The notes beneath the pieces were generated by a model that was not told the DNA's origin, made no database searches, and saw only the letters and a program-made list of their open reading frames with translations. From NCBI RefSeq assembly GCF_051020955.1, contig NW_027476221.1, forward strand, positions 372,001-436,000: a DNA stretch of 64,000 nucleotides, in the 5' to 3' direction. The DNA is from Megalopta genalis. Its lineage: Eukaryota; Arthropoda; Insecta; Hymenoptera; Halictidae. The translations under genes and the position numbers were made by a program. How positions within the stretch are numbered: position 1 is the stretch's first letter; each line of letters begins with the position of its first letter. This document shows, piece by piece, positions 12,592 through 25,955 of this stretch.

Positions 12592-14256
12592 AATGTGAAG
12601 CTAACTCGTTTGTATCGCATGCATTTGAACCTATATCGTTTATATCACATGTATTTGAAGCTAAATCATTTGTTTCGCATGCATTTGTAGCTAAAACTAC
12701 TACTCCGCATTGATTTAAATCTAAATCTCTTTTTTGGCATGGTTTGAAACTAACTTGTTTGTTTCGCATGCAGTTTAATCTAAATCATTTATATCGCAGG
12801 CGTTTGAAGCAAAATCATATGTTTCGCTTGGACTTGAAGCCAAACCTTCTACTTCGCATTGCTTGGAAGATAAATCATGTGTTTCACGTGGATTTGAAGC
12901 TAACTCGATTGTTCCGCTTCCAGTTAAAGCTAAATCATTTATATCGCAAGTATTTGAAGGTAAATCATTTGTTTCGCATGGATTTGAAGCTAAACCTTCT
13001 ACTTCGCATTGATTTGAGGCTAAATCATGTGTTTCGAATGACTGTGAAGCTAACTCGTTTGTTTCGCATGAATTTGAAGCTATATCGTTTGTATCGCAAG
13101 TATTTGAAGGTAAATCATTTGTTTCGCATGGATTTGAAGCTAACTCGCATGTCTCGCTTCCAGTTGGAGCTAAGTCATTTATATCGCTAGTACTTGAAGC
13201 TAAATCATTTGTTTCGCATGGATTTGAAGCTAAACCTTCTACTTCGCATTGCTTGGAAGATAAATCATGTGTTTCGCGTGGATTCGAATCTAACTCGATT
13301 GATTCGCTTCCAGTTGAAGCTAAATCATTTATATCTCAAGTGTTTGAAGCTAAATCATTTGTTTCGCATGGATTTGAAGCTCAATCTTATACTTCGCATT
13401 GATTTGAAGCTAAATCGTGTGTTTCGAATGAATGTGAAGCTAACTCGTTTTTTCGCATGCATTTGAAGCTATATCGTTTATATCGCAAGTATTTGAAGCT
13501 AAATCATTTGTTTCGCATGGATTAGAAGCTAACTCGCTTGTTTCGCTTCCAGTTGAAGCTATATCATTTATATCGCTAGTATTTGAAGCTAAATCATTTG
13601 TTTCGCATGGATTAGAAGCTAACTCGCTTGTTTCGCTTCCAGTTGAAGCTATAGCTTTTATATCGCTAGTATTTGAAGTTAAATCATTTGTTTCGCATGG
13701 ATTTGAAGATAAACATTCTACTTCGTATTCCGTTGAAGACAAATCATGTGTTTCGCATGGTTTTGAAGCTAACTCGCTTGTTCCGCTTCCAGTTAAAGCT
13801 ATATCGTTTATATCCCAAGTATTTGAAGCTAAATCATTTGTTTCGCAAGGATTTGAAGCTAAAACTTCTACTCGGAATTGATTTAATTCCAAATCTCGTG
13901 TTTTGCACGGATTTGAGTCTAACTTGTTTGTTTCGCATGCAGTTGAATCTAAATCATTTATATCCCAAGTATTTGAAGCAAAATCATTTGTTTCGCGTGG
14001 ATTTGAAGCTAAACATTCTTCTTCGCATTGATTTGAAGCTAAATCATGTGTTTCGAATGAATGTGAAGCTAACTCGATTGTTTCGCATGCATTTGAAGCT
14101 ATATCGTTTATGTCCCAAGGATTTGAAGCTAAATCTTTTTTTTCGCATGAGTTAGAAGCTTCTTCGCATGTATCGCTTGCAGTTGATGCTAAATCATTTA
14201 TATCGCAAGTATTTGGAGCCAAATCATTTGTTTCGCATGGATTTGAAGCTAAACCT
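12592..14256. repeat. Segmental duplication A, copy 2
   Basis: This is the distant partner of 1141-2805. It keeps the same unit order, the same nonsense change (near 12771) and the same 1-bp deletion near 13441-13455. It has one extra 1-bp deletion near 12742 (GGCATGGTTTGAAAC) that copy 1 lacks. It lies immediately after the 3.8-12.56 kb tandem family, so that family appears to have expanded between the two copies or the block was copied across it. Confidence 0.85.
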
Positions 14257-14603
14257 TCTACTGCGCAATGCATGGAAGATAAATCATGTGTTTCGTGTGG
14301 ATTTGAAGCTAACTCGTTTGTTTCGCATGCAGTTGAAGCTATATCGTTTATATCGCAAGTACTTGTAGCTAAATCATTTGTTTCGCATGGATTTGAAGCT
14401 AACTCGCATGTTTCGCTTCCATTTGGAGCTATGTCATTTATATCGCTAGTATTTGAAGCTAAATCATTTGTTTCGCATCGATTTAAGGCTATACCTCCTA
14501 CTTCGCATTGATTTGAAGCTAAATCATGTGTTTCGAATGACTGTGAAGCTAAATCATTTGTTTCGCATGGATTTGAATCTAAACCTTCTACTGCGCAATA
14601 CAA
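13440..14603 (-). other. Long open decapeptide frame on the minus strand, probably not a gene
   Basis: This is a frame of 387 codons made wholly of 10-residue repeats of the form SNxCExNDLA. A Cys and an acidic residue sit side by side in most repeats, and the polypeptide would be strongly acidic. The only start at its head is TTG, so there is no ATG supporting translation. It ends at the 1-bp deletion near 13449, which also occurs in the duplicate at 1991-2004. No signal peptide, membrane segment or known domain is visible. It is listed because it shows how far the minus frame stays open. Confidence 0.15.
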
Positions 14604-16833
14604 GGAAGATAAATCACGAGTTTCGCGTGGATTTGAAGGTAACTCGTTTGTTTCTCATGCAGTTGAATCCAAATCATTTATATCGCAAGTATTTGAAGCT
14701 AAATCATTTGTTTCTCTTGGATTTGAAGCTAAACCTTCTTCTTCGCATTGATTTGAAGCTAAATCATTTGTTTCGCATGGATTTGAAGCTAACTCGCATG
14801 TTTCGCTTCCAGTTGGAGCTATGTCATTTATATCGCAAGTATTTCAAGCTAAATCATTTGTTTCGCATGGATTTGAAGATGAACCTTCTACTCCGCATTG
14901 ATTTGAATCTAAATCATGTGTTTCGAATGACTCTGAAGCTAACTCGTTTGTTTCGCATGCATTTGAAGCTATAACGTTTATATCGCAAGTATTTGAAGCT
15001 AAATCATTTGTTTCGCATGGATTTGAAGCTAAAACTTCTACTCGGCATTGATTTGAATATAAATCTCGGGGTTTTGCATGGATTTGAAACTAACTTGTTT
15101 GTTTCGCATGCAGTTTAATCTAAATCATTTATATCGCAGGTGTTTGAAGCAAAATCATATGTTTCGCTTGGACTTGAAGCCAAACCTTCTACTTCGCATT
15201 GCTTGGAAGATAAATCATGTATTTCACGTGGATTTGAAGCTAACTCGCTTGTTCCGCTTCCAGTTAAAGCTAAATCATTTATATCGCAAGTATTTGAAAG
15301 TAAATCATTTGTTTCGCATGGATTTGAAGCTAAACCTTCTACTTCGCATTGATTTGAAGCTAAATCATGTGTTTCGAATGACTGTGAAGCTAACTCGTTT
15401 GTTTCGCATGAATTTGAAGCTATATCGTTTGTATCGCAAGTATTTGAAGGTAAATCATTTGTTTCGCATGGATTTGAAGCTAACTCGCATGTCTCGCTTC
15501 CAGTTGGAGCTAAGTCATTTATATCGCTAGTACTTGAAGCTAAATCATTTGTTTCGCATGGATTTGAAGCTAAACCTTCTACTTCGCATTGCTTGGAAGA
15601 TAAATCATGTGTTTCGCGTGGATTCGAATCTAACTCGATTGATTCGCTTCCAGTTGAAGCTATATCATTTATATCGCTAGTATTTGAAGTTAAATCATTT
15701 GTTTCGCATCGATTTGAAGATAAACCTTCTACTTCGTATTCCGTTGAAGACAAATCATGTGTTTCGCATGGTTTTGAAGCTAACTCGCTTGTTCCGCTTC
15801 CAGTTAAAGCTATATCGTTTATATCGCAAGTATTTGAAGCTAAATCATTTGTTTCGCATGGATTAGAAGCTAACTCGCTTGTTTCGCTTCCAGTTGAAGC
15901 TATATCTTTCATATCGCTAGTATTTGAAGTTAAATCATTTGTTTCGCATGGATTTGAAGATAAACCATCGACTTCGTACTCCTTTGAAGACAAATGATGT
16001 GTCTCGCATGGATTTGAAGCTAACTCGCTTGTTCCGCTTCCAGTTAAAGCTAAATCATATATATCGCAAGTATTTGAAGCCAAATCATTTGTTTCGCATG
16101 GATTTGAAGCTAAACCTTCTACTTCGCGTCGCTTTGAAGCTAAATCATTTGTTTCGCAAGGATTTGAAGCTAAAACTTTTACTCGGCATTGATTTAATTC
16201 CAAATCTCGTGTTTTGCACGGATTTGAATCTAACTTGTTTGTTTCGCATGCAGTTGAATCTAAATCATTTATATCCCAAGTATTTGAAGCAAATTCATTT
16301 GTTTCGCGTGGGTTTGAAGCTAAACCTTCTACTTCGCATTGATTTGAAGATACATCATGTGTTTCGAATGACTCTGAAGCTAACTCGTTTGTTTCGCATG
16401 CATTTGAAGTTATAACGTTTATATCGCAAGTATTTGAAGCTAAATCATTTGTTTTGCATGGATTTGAAGCTAAAACTTCTACTCGGCATTGATTTGAATA
16501 TAAATCTCGGGGTTTTGCATGGATTTGAATCTAACTTGTTTGTTTCGCATACAGTTGAATCTAAATCATTTATATCGCAAGTATTTGAAGCAGAATCATT
16601 TTGTTTCGCATGGATTTGAAGCTAATCCTTCTACTTCGCGTTGCTTTGAAGATAAATCATGTGTTTCGCATAGATTAGAACCTAACTCGCATGTTTCGTT
16701 TTCAGTTCAAGCTAAATCATTTGTCTCGATAGTACTTGAAGGTAAATCATTTGTTTCGCATGGATTTGAAGCTAAACCTCCTACTTCGCATTGATTTGAA
16801 TTTAAATCATGTGTTTCGAATGTCTGTGAAGCT
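14221..16833. repeat. 2.3-2.6 kb block C, copy 1 (2613 bp)
   Basis: This is the first of three head-to-tail copies, starting with a b unit containing CTGCGCAATGCATGG. It is longer than copy 2 by two separate 150-bp pieces. One lies near 14905-15055 (present here, absent from copy 2). The other lies near 15680-15870. The offset to copy 2 therefore steps from 2613 to 2463 to 2313 bp along the block. Other private marks are CTCGGGGTTTTGC near 15066 and 16507, and the +1 CATTTTGTTTCGC near 16600. Confidence 0.88.
15115..16203 (-). other. Open decapeptide frame, 362 codons, probably not a gene
   Basis: This frame covers SNPCETNDLA-type repeats in block C copy 1. It starts at TTG and ends at a TAA made by AGTTTAATC (plus strand) near 15111. 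The copy in block C copy 2 (17578-18516) is 312 codons, exactly 50 codons shorter, because one 150-bp HOR is missing. A whole HOR can be lost without breaking the frame, which explains open length without any need for selection. Confidence 0.15.
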
Positions 16834-19146
16834 AAATCATTTGTTTCGCATGGATTTGAAGCTAAACCTTCTACTGCGCAATGCATGGAAGATAAATCAT
16901 GTGTTTCGTGTGGATTTGAAGCTAACTCGTTTGTTTCGCATGCAGTTGAAGCTATATCGTTTATATCGCAAGTACTTGTAGCTAAATCATTTGTTTCGCA
17001 TGGATTTGAAGCTAACTCGCATGTTTCGCTTCCATTTGGAGCTATGTCATTTATATCGCTAGTATTTGAAGCTAAATCATTTGTTTCGCATCGATTTAAG
17101 GCTATACCTCCTACTTCGCATTGATTTGAAGCTAAATCATGTGTTTCGAATGACTGTGAAGCTAAGTCATTTGTTTCGCATGGATTTGAATCTAAACCTT
17201 CTACTGCGCAATACAAGGAAGATAAATCACGAGTTTCGCGTGGATTTGAAGGTAACTCGTTTGTTTCTCATGCAGTTGAATCCAAATCATTTATATCGCA
17301 AGTATTTGAAGCTAAATCATTTGTTTCTCTTGGATTTGAAGCTAAACCTTCTTCTTCGCATTGATTTGAAGCTAAATCATTTGTTTCGCATGGATTTGAA
17401 GCTAACTCGCATGTTTCGCTTCCAGTTGGAGCTATGTCATTTATATCGCAAGTATTTCAAGCTAAATCATTTGTTTCGCATGGATTTGAAGATGAACCTT
17501 CTACTCCGCATTGATTTGAATATAAATCTCGGGGTTTTGCATGGATTTGAAACTAACTTGTTTGTTTCGCATGCAGTTTAATCTAAATCATTTATATCGC
17601 AGGTGTTTGAAGCAAAATCATATGTTTCGCTTGGACTTGAAGCCAAACCTTCTACTTCGCATTGCTTGGAAGATAAATCATGTATTTCACGTGGATTTGA
17701 AGCTAACTCGCTTGTTCCGCTTCCAGTTAAAGCTAAATCATTTATATCGCAAGTATTTGAAAGTAAATCATTTGTTTCGCATGGATTTGAAGCTAAACCT
17801 TCTACTTCGCATTGATTTGAAGCTAAATCATGTGTTTCGAATGACTGTGAAGCTAACTCGTTTGTTTCGCATGAATTTGAAGCTATATCGTTTGTATCGC
17901 AAGTATTTGAAGGTAAATCATTTGTTTCGCATGGATTTGAAGCTAACTCGCATGTCTCGCTTCCAGTTGGAGCTAAGTCATTTATATCGCTAGTACTTGA
18001 AGCTAAATCATTTGTTTCGCATGGATTTGAAGCTAAACCTTCTACTTCGCATTGCTTGGAAGATAAATCATGTGTTTCGCGTGGATTCGAATCTAACTCG
18101 ATTGATTCGCTTCCAGTTGAAGCTATATCATTTATATCGCTAGTATTTGAAGCTAAATCATTTGTTTCGCATGGATTAGAAGCTAACTCGCTTGTTTCGC
18201 TTCCAGTTGAAGCTATATCTTTCATATCGCTAGTATTTGAAGTTAAATCATTTGTTTCGCATGGATTTGAAGATAAACCATCGACTTCGTACTCCTTTGA
18301 AGACAAATGATGTGTCTCGCATGGATTTGAAGCTAACTCGCTTGTTCCGCTTCCAGTTAAAGCTAAATCATATATATCGCAAGTATTTGAAGCCAAATCA
18401 TTTGTTTCGCATGGATTTGAAGCTAAACCTTCTACTTCGCGTCGCTTTGAAGCTAAATCATTTGTTTCGCAAGGATTTGAAGCTAAAACTTTTACTCGGC
18501 ATTGATTTAATTCCAAATCTCGTGTTTTGCACGGATTTGAATCTAACTTGTTTGTTTCGCATGCAGTTGAATCTAAATCATTTATATCCCAAGTATTTGA
18601 AGCAAATTCATTTGTTTCGCGTGGATTTGAAGCTAAACCTTCTACTTCGCATTGATTTGAAGATACATCATGTGTTTCGAATGACTCTGAAGCTAACTCG
18701 TTTGTTTCGCATGCATTTGAAGTTATAACGTTTATATCGCAAGTATTTGAAGCTAAATCATTTGTTTTGCATGGATTTGAAGCTAAAACTTCTACTCGGC
18801 ATTGATTTGAATATAAATCTCGGGGTTTTGCATGGATTTGAATCTAACTTGTTTGTTTCGCATACAGTTGAATCTAAATCATTTATATCGCAAGTATTTG
18901 AAGCAGAATCATTTTGTTTCGCATGGATTTGAAGCTAATCCTTCTACTTCGCGTTGCTTTGAAGATAAATCATGTGTTTCGCATAGATTAGAACCTAACT
19001 CGCATGTTTCGTTTTCAGTTCAAGCTAAATCATTTGTCTCGATAGTACTTGAAGGTAAATCATTTGTTTCGCATGGATTTGAAGCTAAACCTCCTACTTC
19101 GCATTGATTTGAATTTAAATCATGTGTTTCGAATGTCTGTGAAGCT
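16834..19146. repeat. Block C, copy 2 (2313 bp)
   Basis: This copy is nearly identical to copy 1 apart from the two missing 150-bp HOR units. The next copy begins at about 19147 at a constant offset of 2313 bp. It shares the CTGCGCAATGC b unit, the CTCGGGG marks near 17530 and 18811, and the +1 T near 18913. Confidence 0.88.
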
Positions 19147-19830
19147 AAATCATTTGTTTCGCATGGATTTGAAGCTAAACCTTCTACTGCGCAATGCATG
19201 GAAGATAAATCATGTGTTTCGTGTGGATTTGAAGCTAACTCGTTTGTTTCGCATGCAGTTGAAGCTATATCGTTTATATCGCAAGTACTTGTAGCTAAAT
19301 CATTTGTTTCGCATGGATTTGAAGCTAACTCGCATGTTTCGCTTCCATTTGGAGCTATGTCATTTATATCGCTAGTATTTGAAGCTAAATCATTTGTTTC
19401 GCATCGATTTAAGGCTATACCTCCTACTTCGCATTGATTTGAAGCTAAATCATGTGTTTCGAATGACTGTGAAGCTAAATCATTTGTTTCGCATGGATTT
19501 GAATCTAAACCTTCTACTGCGCAATACAAGGAAGATAAATCACGAGTTTCGCGTGGATTTGAAGGTAACTCGTTTGTTTCTCATGCAGTTGAATCCAAAT
19601 CATTTATATCGCAAGTATTTGAAGCTAAATCATTTGTTTCTCTTGGATTTGAAGCTAAACCTTCTTCTTCGCATTGATTTGAAGCTAAATCATTTGTTTC
19701 GCATGGATTTGAAGCTAACTCGCATGTTTCGCTTCCAGTTGGAGCTATGTCATTTATATCGCAAGTATTTCAAGCTAAATCATTTGTTTCGCATGGATTT
19801 GAAGATGAACCTTCTACTCCGCATTGATTT
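19147..19830. repeat. Block C, copy 3 (partial, about 0.68 kb)
   Basis: This matches 16834-17517 and 14221-14904. It ends near 19832, where copy 2 goes on to CTCGGGG but this copy switches to an ordinary c unit with CATATGTTTCG. Copy 1 also has an ordinary c unit at the equivalent place, so the switch may reflect the same alternative that was lost in copy 2. Confidence 0.85.
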
Positions 19831-20599
19831 GAATCTAAATCATATGTTTCGAATGAATGTGAAGCTAACTCGTTTGTTTCGCATGCATTTGAAGCAATGT
19901 CGTTTATATCGCAAGTATTTGAATCTAAATCATTTGTTTCACATGGATTTGAAGCTAAACCTTCTACTTCGCGTCGCTTTGAAGATAAATCATGTGTTTC
20001 GCATGGATTTGAAACTAACTCGCTTGTTTCACTTCCAGTTGAAGTTAAATCATTTATACCGCAAGTGTTTGAAGATAAATCATTTGTTTCGCATGGATTT
20101 GAAGCTAATCCCTCTACTTCGCGTTGCTTTGAAGATAAATCATGTGTTTCGCATGGATTTGAAGCTAACTCGCTTGTTTCACTTCCAGTTGAAGCTAAAT
20201 CATTTATATCGCAAGTATTTGATCTAAATCTTTTTTTTCGCATGGATTAGAAGCTAACTCACTTGTTTCGCTTCCAGTTGATCCTAAATCATTTATATCG
20301 CTAGTATTTGAAGGTAAATCATTTGTTTCGCATGGATTTGAAGCTAAACCTTCTACTTTGCATTGCTTGGAAGATAAATCATGTGTTTCGCGCGGATTTG
20401 AAGCTAACTTGTTTGTTGCGCATGCAGTTGAATCTAAATCATTTATATCGCAAATATTTGAAGCAAAATCATTTGTTTCTCTTGGATTTGAAGCTAAACC
20501 TTCTTCTTCGCATTGATTTGAAGCTAAATCATGTGTTTCGAATGAATGTGAAGCTAACTCGTTTGTTTCGCATACATTTGAAGCTATATCGTTTATATC

Positions 20600-21420
20600 C
20601 CAAGTATTTGAAGCTAAATCATTTGTTTCGCATGGATTTGAAGCTAAACCTTCTACTTCTCATTGATTTGAAGCTAAATCATGTGTTTCGAATGAATGTG
20701 AATCTAACTAGTTTGTTTCGAATGCATTTGAAGCTATATCGTTTTTCCCGCAAGTATTTGAAGCTAAATCATTTGTTTCGCATGGATTTGAAGCTAAACC
20801 TTCTACTCCGCGTGGATTTGAAGTTAAATCAAGTGTTTCGCATGAGTTAGAAACTAACTCGCTTGTTTCGCTTCCAGTTGAAGCTAATTCGTTTATGTCG
20901 CAAGTATTTCAAGCTAAATCATTTGTTTCGCATGGATTTGAAGATAATCCTTCTACTCCGCATTGATTTGAAGCTAAATCACGTGTTTCGAATGACTGTG
21001 AAGCTAACTCGTTTGTTTTGCATGGATTTGAAGGTAAACCTTCTACTCCGCATTGATTTGAAGCTAAATCACGTGTTTCGAATGACTGTGAAGCTAACTC
21101 GTTTGTTTCGCATGGATTTGAAGGTAAACCTTCTACCTCGCACTGATTTGAAGCTTTGTCATGTGTTTCGCATGGATTTGAATCTAACTCGATTGTTTCG
21201 CATGCAGTTGAAGCTAAATCATTTATATCGCAAGTATTTGAAGCTAAATCATTTGTTTCGCATGGATTTGAAGCTAAATCTTCTACTTCGAGTAGATTTG
21301 AAGCTAAATCATGTGTTTCGAATGAATGTGAGCTAACTCGTTTGTTTCGCATGCATTTGAAGCTATATCGTTTATATCGCAAGTACTTGGATCTAAATCA
21401 TTTGTTTCGCATGGACTTGA
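20600..21420. repeat. Dispersed duplication, copy 1 (partner near 27.59-28.41 kb)
   Basis: This matches 27592-28412 at an offset of 6992 bp. Shared features include AACTAGTTTG near 20706, the CTCCGCGTGG b unit, the GAAGCTTTGTCATG unit near 21152, and the 1-bp deletion TGTGAGCTAAC near 21328. Part of it matches again near 29.0-29.7 kb. Confidence 0.75.
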
Positions 21421-21989
21421 AGCTAACTCGCTTGTTTCGCTTCCAGTTGAAGCTAAATCTTTTATATCGCTGGTATTTGAATCTAAATCATTTGTTTCGC
21501 ATGGATTTGAAGCTAAACCTTCTACTTCTCATTGATTTGAAGCTAAATCACGTGTTTCGAATGACTGTGAAGCTAACACGTTTGTTTCGCATGGATTTGA
21601 AGCTAAACCTTCTACCTCGCACTGATTTGAAGCTTTGTCATGTGTTTCGCATGGATTTGAATTTAACTCGATTCTTTCGCATGCAGTTGAAGCTAAATCA
21701 TTTATATCGCAAGTATTTGAAGCTAAATCATTTGTTTCGCATGGATTTGAAGCTAAATCTTCTACTTCGAATAGATTTGAAGCTAAAGCATGTGTTTCGA
21801 ATGAATGTGAGCTAACTCGTTTGTTTCGCATGCATTTGAAGCTATATCGTTTATATCGCAAGTACTTGAAGCTAAATCATTTGTTTCGCATGGATTTGAA
21901 GCTAACTCGCTTGTTTCGCTTCCAGTTGAAGCTAAATCTTTTATATCGCTGGTATTTGAATCTAAATCATTTGTTTCGCATGGATTTGA

Positions 21990-22923
21990 AGCTAAACCTT
22001 CTACTTCTCATTGATTTGAAGCTAAATCATGTGTTTCGAATGAATGTGAATCTAACTAGTTTGTTTCGAATGCATTTGAAGCTATATCGTTTATACCGCA
22101 AGTATTTGAAGCTAAATCATTTGTTTCGCATGGATGAGAAGCTAACTCGCTTGATTCGCTTCTAGTTGAAGCTAAATCATTTCTATCGCAACTATTTGAA
22201 GCTAAATAATTTGTTTCGCATGGATTTGAAGGTAAACCTTCTACTTCGCGTTGCTTTGAAGATAAATCATGTGTTTCGCATGAATTTGAAGCTATATCGT
22301 TTGTATCGCAAGTATTTGTAGGTAAATCATTTGTTTCGCATGGATTCGTAGCTAAAACTTCTACTCCGCATTGATTTAAATCTAAATCTCTTTTCTCGCA
22401 TGGATTTGAATCTAACTTGTTTGTTTCGCATGCAGTTGAATCTAAATCATTTATATCGCAAGTATTTGAAGCTTTATTATTTGTTTCGCTTGGATTTGAA
22501 GCTAAACCTTCTACTTCGCATTGCTTGGAAGATAAATCATGTGTTTCGCGTGGATTTGAATCTAACTCGATTGTATCGCTTCCAGTTGAAGCTAAATCAT
22601 TTGTATCGCAAGTATTTGAAGCTAAATCATGTGTTTCTCATGGGTTTGAAGCTAAACCTTCTACTTCGCAATGCATGGAAGATAAATAATATGTTTTGCG
22701 TGGATTTGAAGCTATCTCGTTTGTGTCGCATGCAGTTGAAACTAAATCATTTATATCGCAAGTATTTGAAGCTATATTATTTGTTTCGTTTGGATTTGAA
22801 GCTAAACCTTCTACTTCGCATTGACTTGAAGCTAAATCATGTGTTTCGAATGAATGTGAAGCTAACTCGTTTGTTTCGCATGCATTTGAAGCTATATCGT
22901 TTATATCGCAAGTACTTGAAGCT
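21990..22923. repeat. Duplication D, copy 1 (offset 3032 bp)
   Basis: This matches 25022-25955 nearly base for base, including the private units GCTTTATTATTTG near 22470, AACTATTTGAAGC near 22189, and GATAAATAATATG near 22682. Similarity ends near 22923, where the second copy jumps into the 1532-bp duplication. Confidence 0.8.
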
Positions 22924-24419
22924 AAATCATTTGTTTCGCATGGATTTGAAGCTAACTCGCTTGTTTCGCTTCCAGTTGAAGCTAAATCTTTTATATCGCT
23001 GGTATTTGAATCTAAATCATTTGTTTCGCATGGATTTGAAGCTAAACCTTCTACTTCTCATTGATTTGAAGCTAAATCATGTGTTTCGAATGAATGTGAA
23101 TCTAACTGGTTTGTTTCGAATGCATTTGAAGCTATATCGTTTATACCGCAAGTATTTGAAGCTAAATCATTTGTTTCGCATGGATGAGAAGCTAACTCGC
23201 TTGATTCGCTTCTAGTTGAAGCTAAATCATTTCTATCGCAACTATTTGAACCTAAATAATTTGTTTCGCATGGATTTGAAGGTAAACCTTCTACTTCGCG
23301 TTGCTTTGAAGATAAATCATGTGTTTCGCATGAATTTGAAGCTATATCGTTTGAATCGCAAGTATTTGTAGGTAAATCATTCGTTTCGCATGGATTCGTA
23401 GCTAAAACTTCTACTCCGCATTGATTTAAATCTAAATCTCTTTTCTCGCATGGATTTGAATCTAACTTGTTTGGTTCGCATGCAGTTGAATCTAAATCAT
23501 TTATATCGCAAGTATTTGAAGCAAAACCATTTGTTTCGCTTGGATTTGATGCTAATTCTTCTACTTCGCATTGATTTGATGCTAAATCATGTGTTTCGAA
23601 TGAATGTGAAGCTAACTCGTTTGTTTCGCATGCATTTGAAGCTATATCGTTTATATCGCAAGTATTTGAATTTAAATCATTTGTTTCGCATGGATTAGAA
23701 GCTAACTCGATTGTTTCGTTTCCAATTGAAGCTATATCATTTATATCGCCAGTATTTGATGTTAAATTATTTGTTTCGTATGGATTTGAAGCTAAACCTT
23801 CTACTTCGTATTCGTTTGAAGACAAATCATGTGTTTCGCAAGGATTTGAAGCTAACTCGCTCGTTTCGCTTCCAGTTAAAGCCAAATCATTTATATCGCA
23901 AGTATTTGAAGCTAAATCATTTGTTTCGCATGGATTTGAAGCTAAACCATCTACTTCGCATTGATTAGAACCTAAGTAATAGGTTTCGAATGAATGTGAA
24001 GCTAACTCGTTTGTATCGCATGCATTTGAAGCTATATCGTTTATATCGCAAGTATTTGAAGCTAAATCATTTGTCTCGCATGGATTTGTAGATAAAACTT
24101 TTACTCCGCATTAATTTAAATCTAAATCTCGTTTTTCGCATGGATTTGAATCTAACTTGTTTGTTTCGCATGCAGTTGAATCTGAATCATTTATATCGCA
24201 AGTATTTGAACTAAAATCATTTGTTTCGCTTGGATTTGAAGCTAAATCTTCTACTTCGCATTGATTTGAAGCTAAATCATGTGTTTCGAATGAATGTGAA
24301 CCTAAGTTGTTTGTTTCGCATTCAGTTGAATCTAAATCATTTTTATCACAAGTATTTGAAGCTAAATCATTTGTTTCGAATGGATTTGAAGCCAAAGCTT
24401 TTACCTCGCAATGATTTGA

Positions 24420-24995
24420 AGCTAAATCATGTGTTTCGAATGAATGTGAAGCTAACTCGTTTGTTTCGCATGCATTTGAAACATGTATCGTTTATATCGC
24501 AAGTACTTGAAGCTAAATCATTTGTTTCGCATGGATTTGAAGCTAACTCGCATGTTTCGCTTCCAGTTGGAGCTAAATCATTTATATCGCTAGTACTTGA
24601 AGCTAAATCATTTGTTTCGCATGGATTTGAACCTAAACCTTCTACTTCGCATTGCTTGGAAGATAAATCATGTGTTTCGCGCGGATTTGAATCTAACTCG
24701 ATTGTTTCGCTTCCAGTTGATGCTAAATCATATATAGCGCAAGTATTTGAAGCTAAATCATTTGTTTCGCACGGATTTGAAGCTAAACCTTCTACCTCGC
24801 ACTGATTTGAAGCTTTGTCATGTGTTTCGCGTGGATTTGAATCTAACTCGATTGTTTCGCATGCAGTTGAAGCTAAGTCATTTATATCGCAAGTATTTGA
24901 AGCTAAATCATTTGTTTCGCATGGATTTGAATCTAACTCGCATGATTCGCTTCCAGTTGGAGCTAAATCATTTCTTATCGCTAGTATTTGAAGCA
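24420..24995. repeat. Duplication E, copy 1 (offset 1532 bp; partner 25952-26527)
   Basis: The block begins with AATGAATGTG and a d unit, followed by an irregular e unit with extra bases near 24480. It ends with the +1 e unit CATTTCTTATCGC near 24971. The partner at 25952-26527 shares all of these, with GAAGCATATATCG in place of the irregular unit. Both junctions lie within satellite, so no outside sequence was captured. Confidence 0.78.
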
Positions 24996-25021
24996 GAATC
25001 AATTGTTTCGCATGGATTTGA

Positions 25022-25955
25022 AGCTAAACCTTCTACTTCTCATTGATTTGAAGCTAAATCATGTGTTTCGAATGAATGTGAATCTAACTAGTTTGTTTCG
25101 AATGCATTTGAAGCTATATCGTTTATACCGCAAGTATTTGAAGCTAAATCATTTGTTTCGCATGGATGAGAAGCTAACTCGCTTGATTCGCTTCTAGTTG
25201 AAGCTAAATCATTTCTATCGCAACTATTTGAAGCTAAATAATTTGTTTCGCATGGATTTGAAGGTAAACCTTCTACTTCGCGTTGCTTTGAAGATAAATC
25301 ATGTGTTTCGCATGAATTTGAAGCTATATCGTTTGTATCGCAAGTATTTGTAGGTAAATCATTTGTTTCGCATGGATTCGTAGCTAAAACTTCTACTCCG
25401 CATTGATTTAAATCTAAATCTCTTTTCTCGCATGGATTTGAATCTAACTTGTTTGTTTCGCATGCAGTTGAATCTAAATCATTTATATCGCAAGTATTTG
25501 AAGCTTTATTATTTGTTTCGCTTGGATTTGAAGCTAAACCTTCTACTTCGCATTGCTTGGAAGATAAATCATGTGTTTCGCGTGGATTTGAATCTAACTC
25601 GATTGTATCGCTTCCAGTTGAAGCTAAATCATTTGTATCGCACGTATTTGGAGCTAAATCATGTGTTTCTCATGGGTTTGAAGCTAAACCTTCTACTTCG
25701 CAATGCATGGAAGATAAATAATATGTTTTGCGTGGATTTGAAGCTATCTCGTTTGTGTCGCATGCAGTTGAAACTAAATCATTTATATCGCAAGTATTTG
25801 AAGCTATATTATTTGTTTCGTTTGGATTTGAAGCTAAACCTTCTACTTCGCATTGACTTGAAGCTAAATCATGTGTTTCGAATGAATGTGAAGCTAACTC
25901 GTTTGTTTCGCATGCATTTGAAGCTATATCGTTTATATCGCAAGTACTTGAAGCT
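25022..25955. repeat. Duplication D, copy 2
   Basis: This is the partner of 21990-22923. It has small differences such as CGCACGTATTTGGAGC near 25638 where copy 1 has CGCAAGTATTTGAAGC. It is joined at about 25955 to a copy of the block at 24420. Confidence 0.8.

Noticed and set aside
24470..24500. Foreign insertion at GAAACATGTATCG
   Set aside because: It is an e unit with one or two extra bases. The equivalent units near 26010 and 44918 (GAAGCATATATCG) show the intermediate form.
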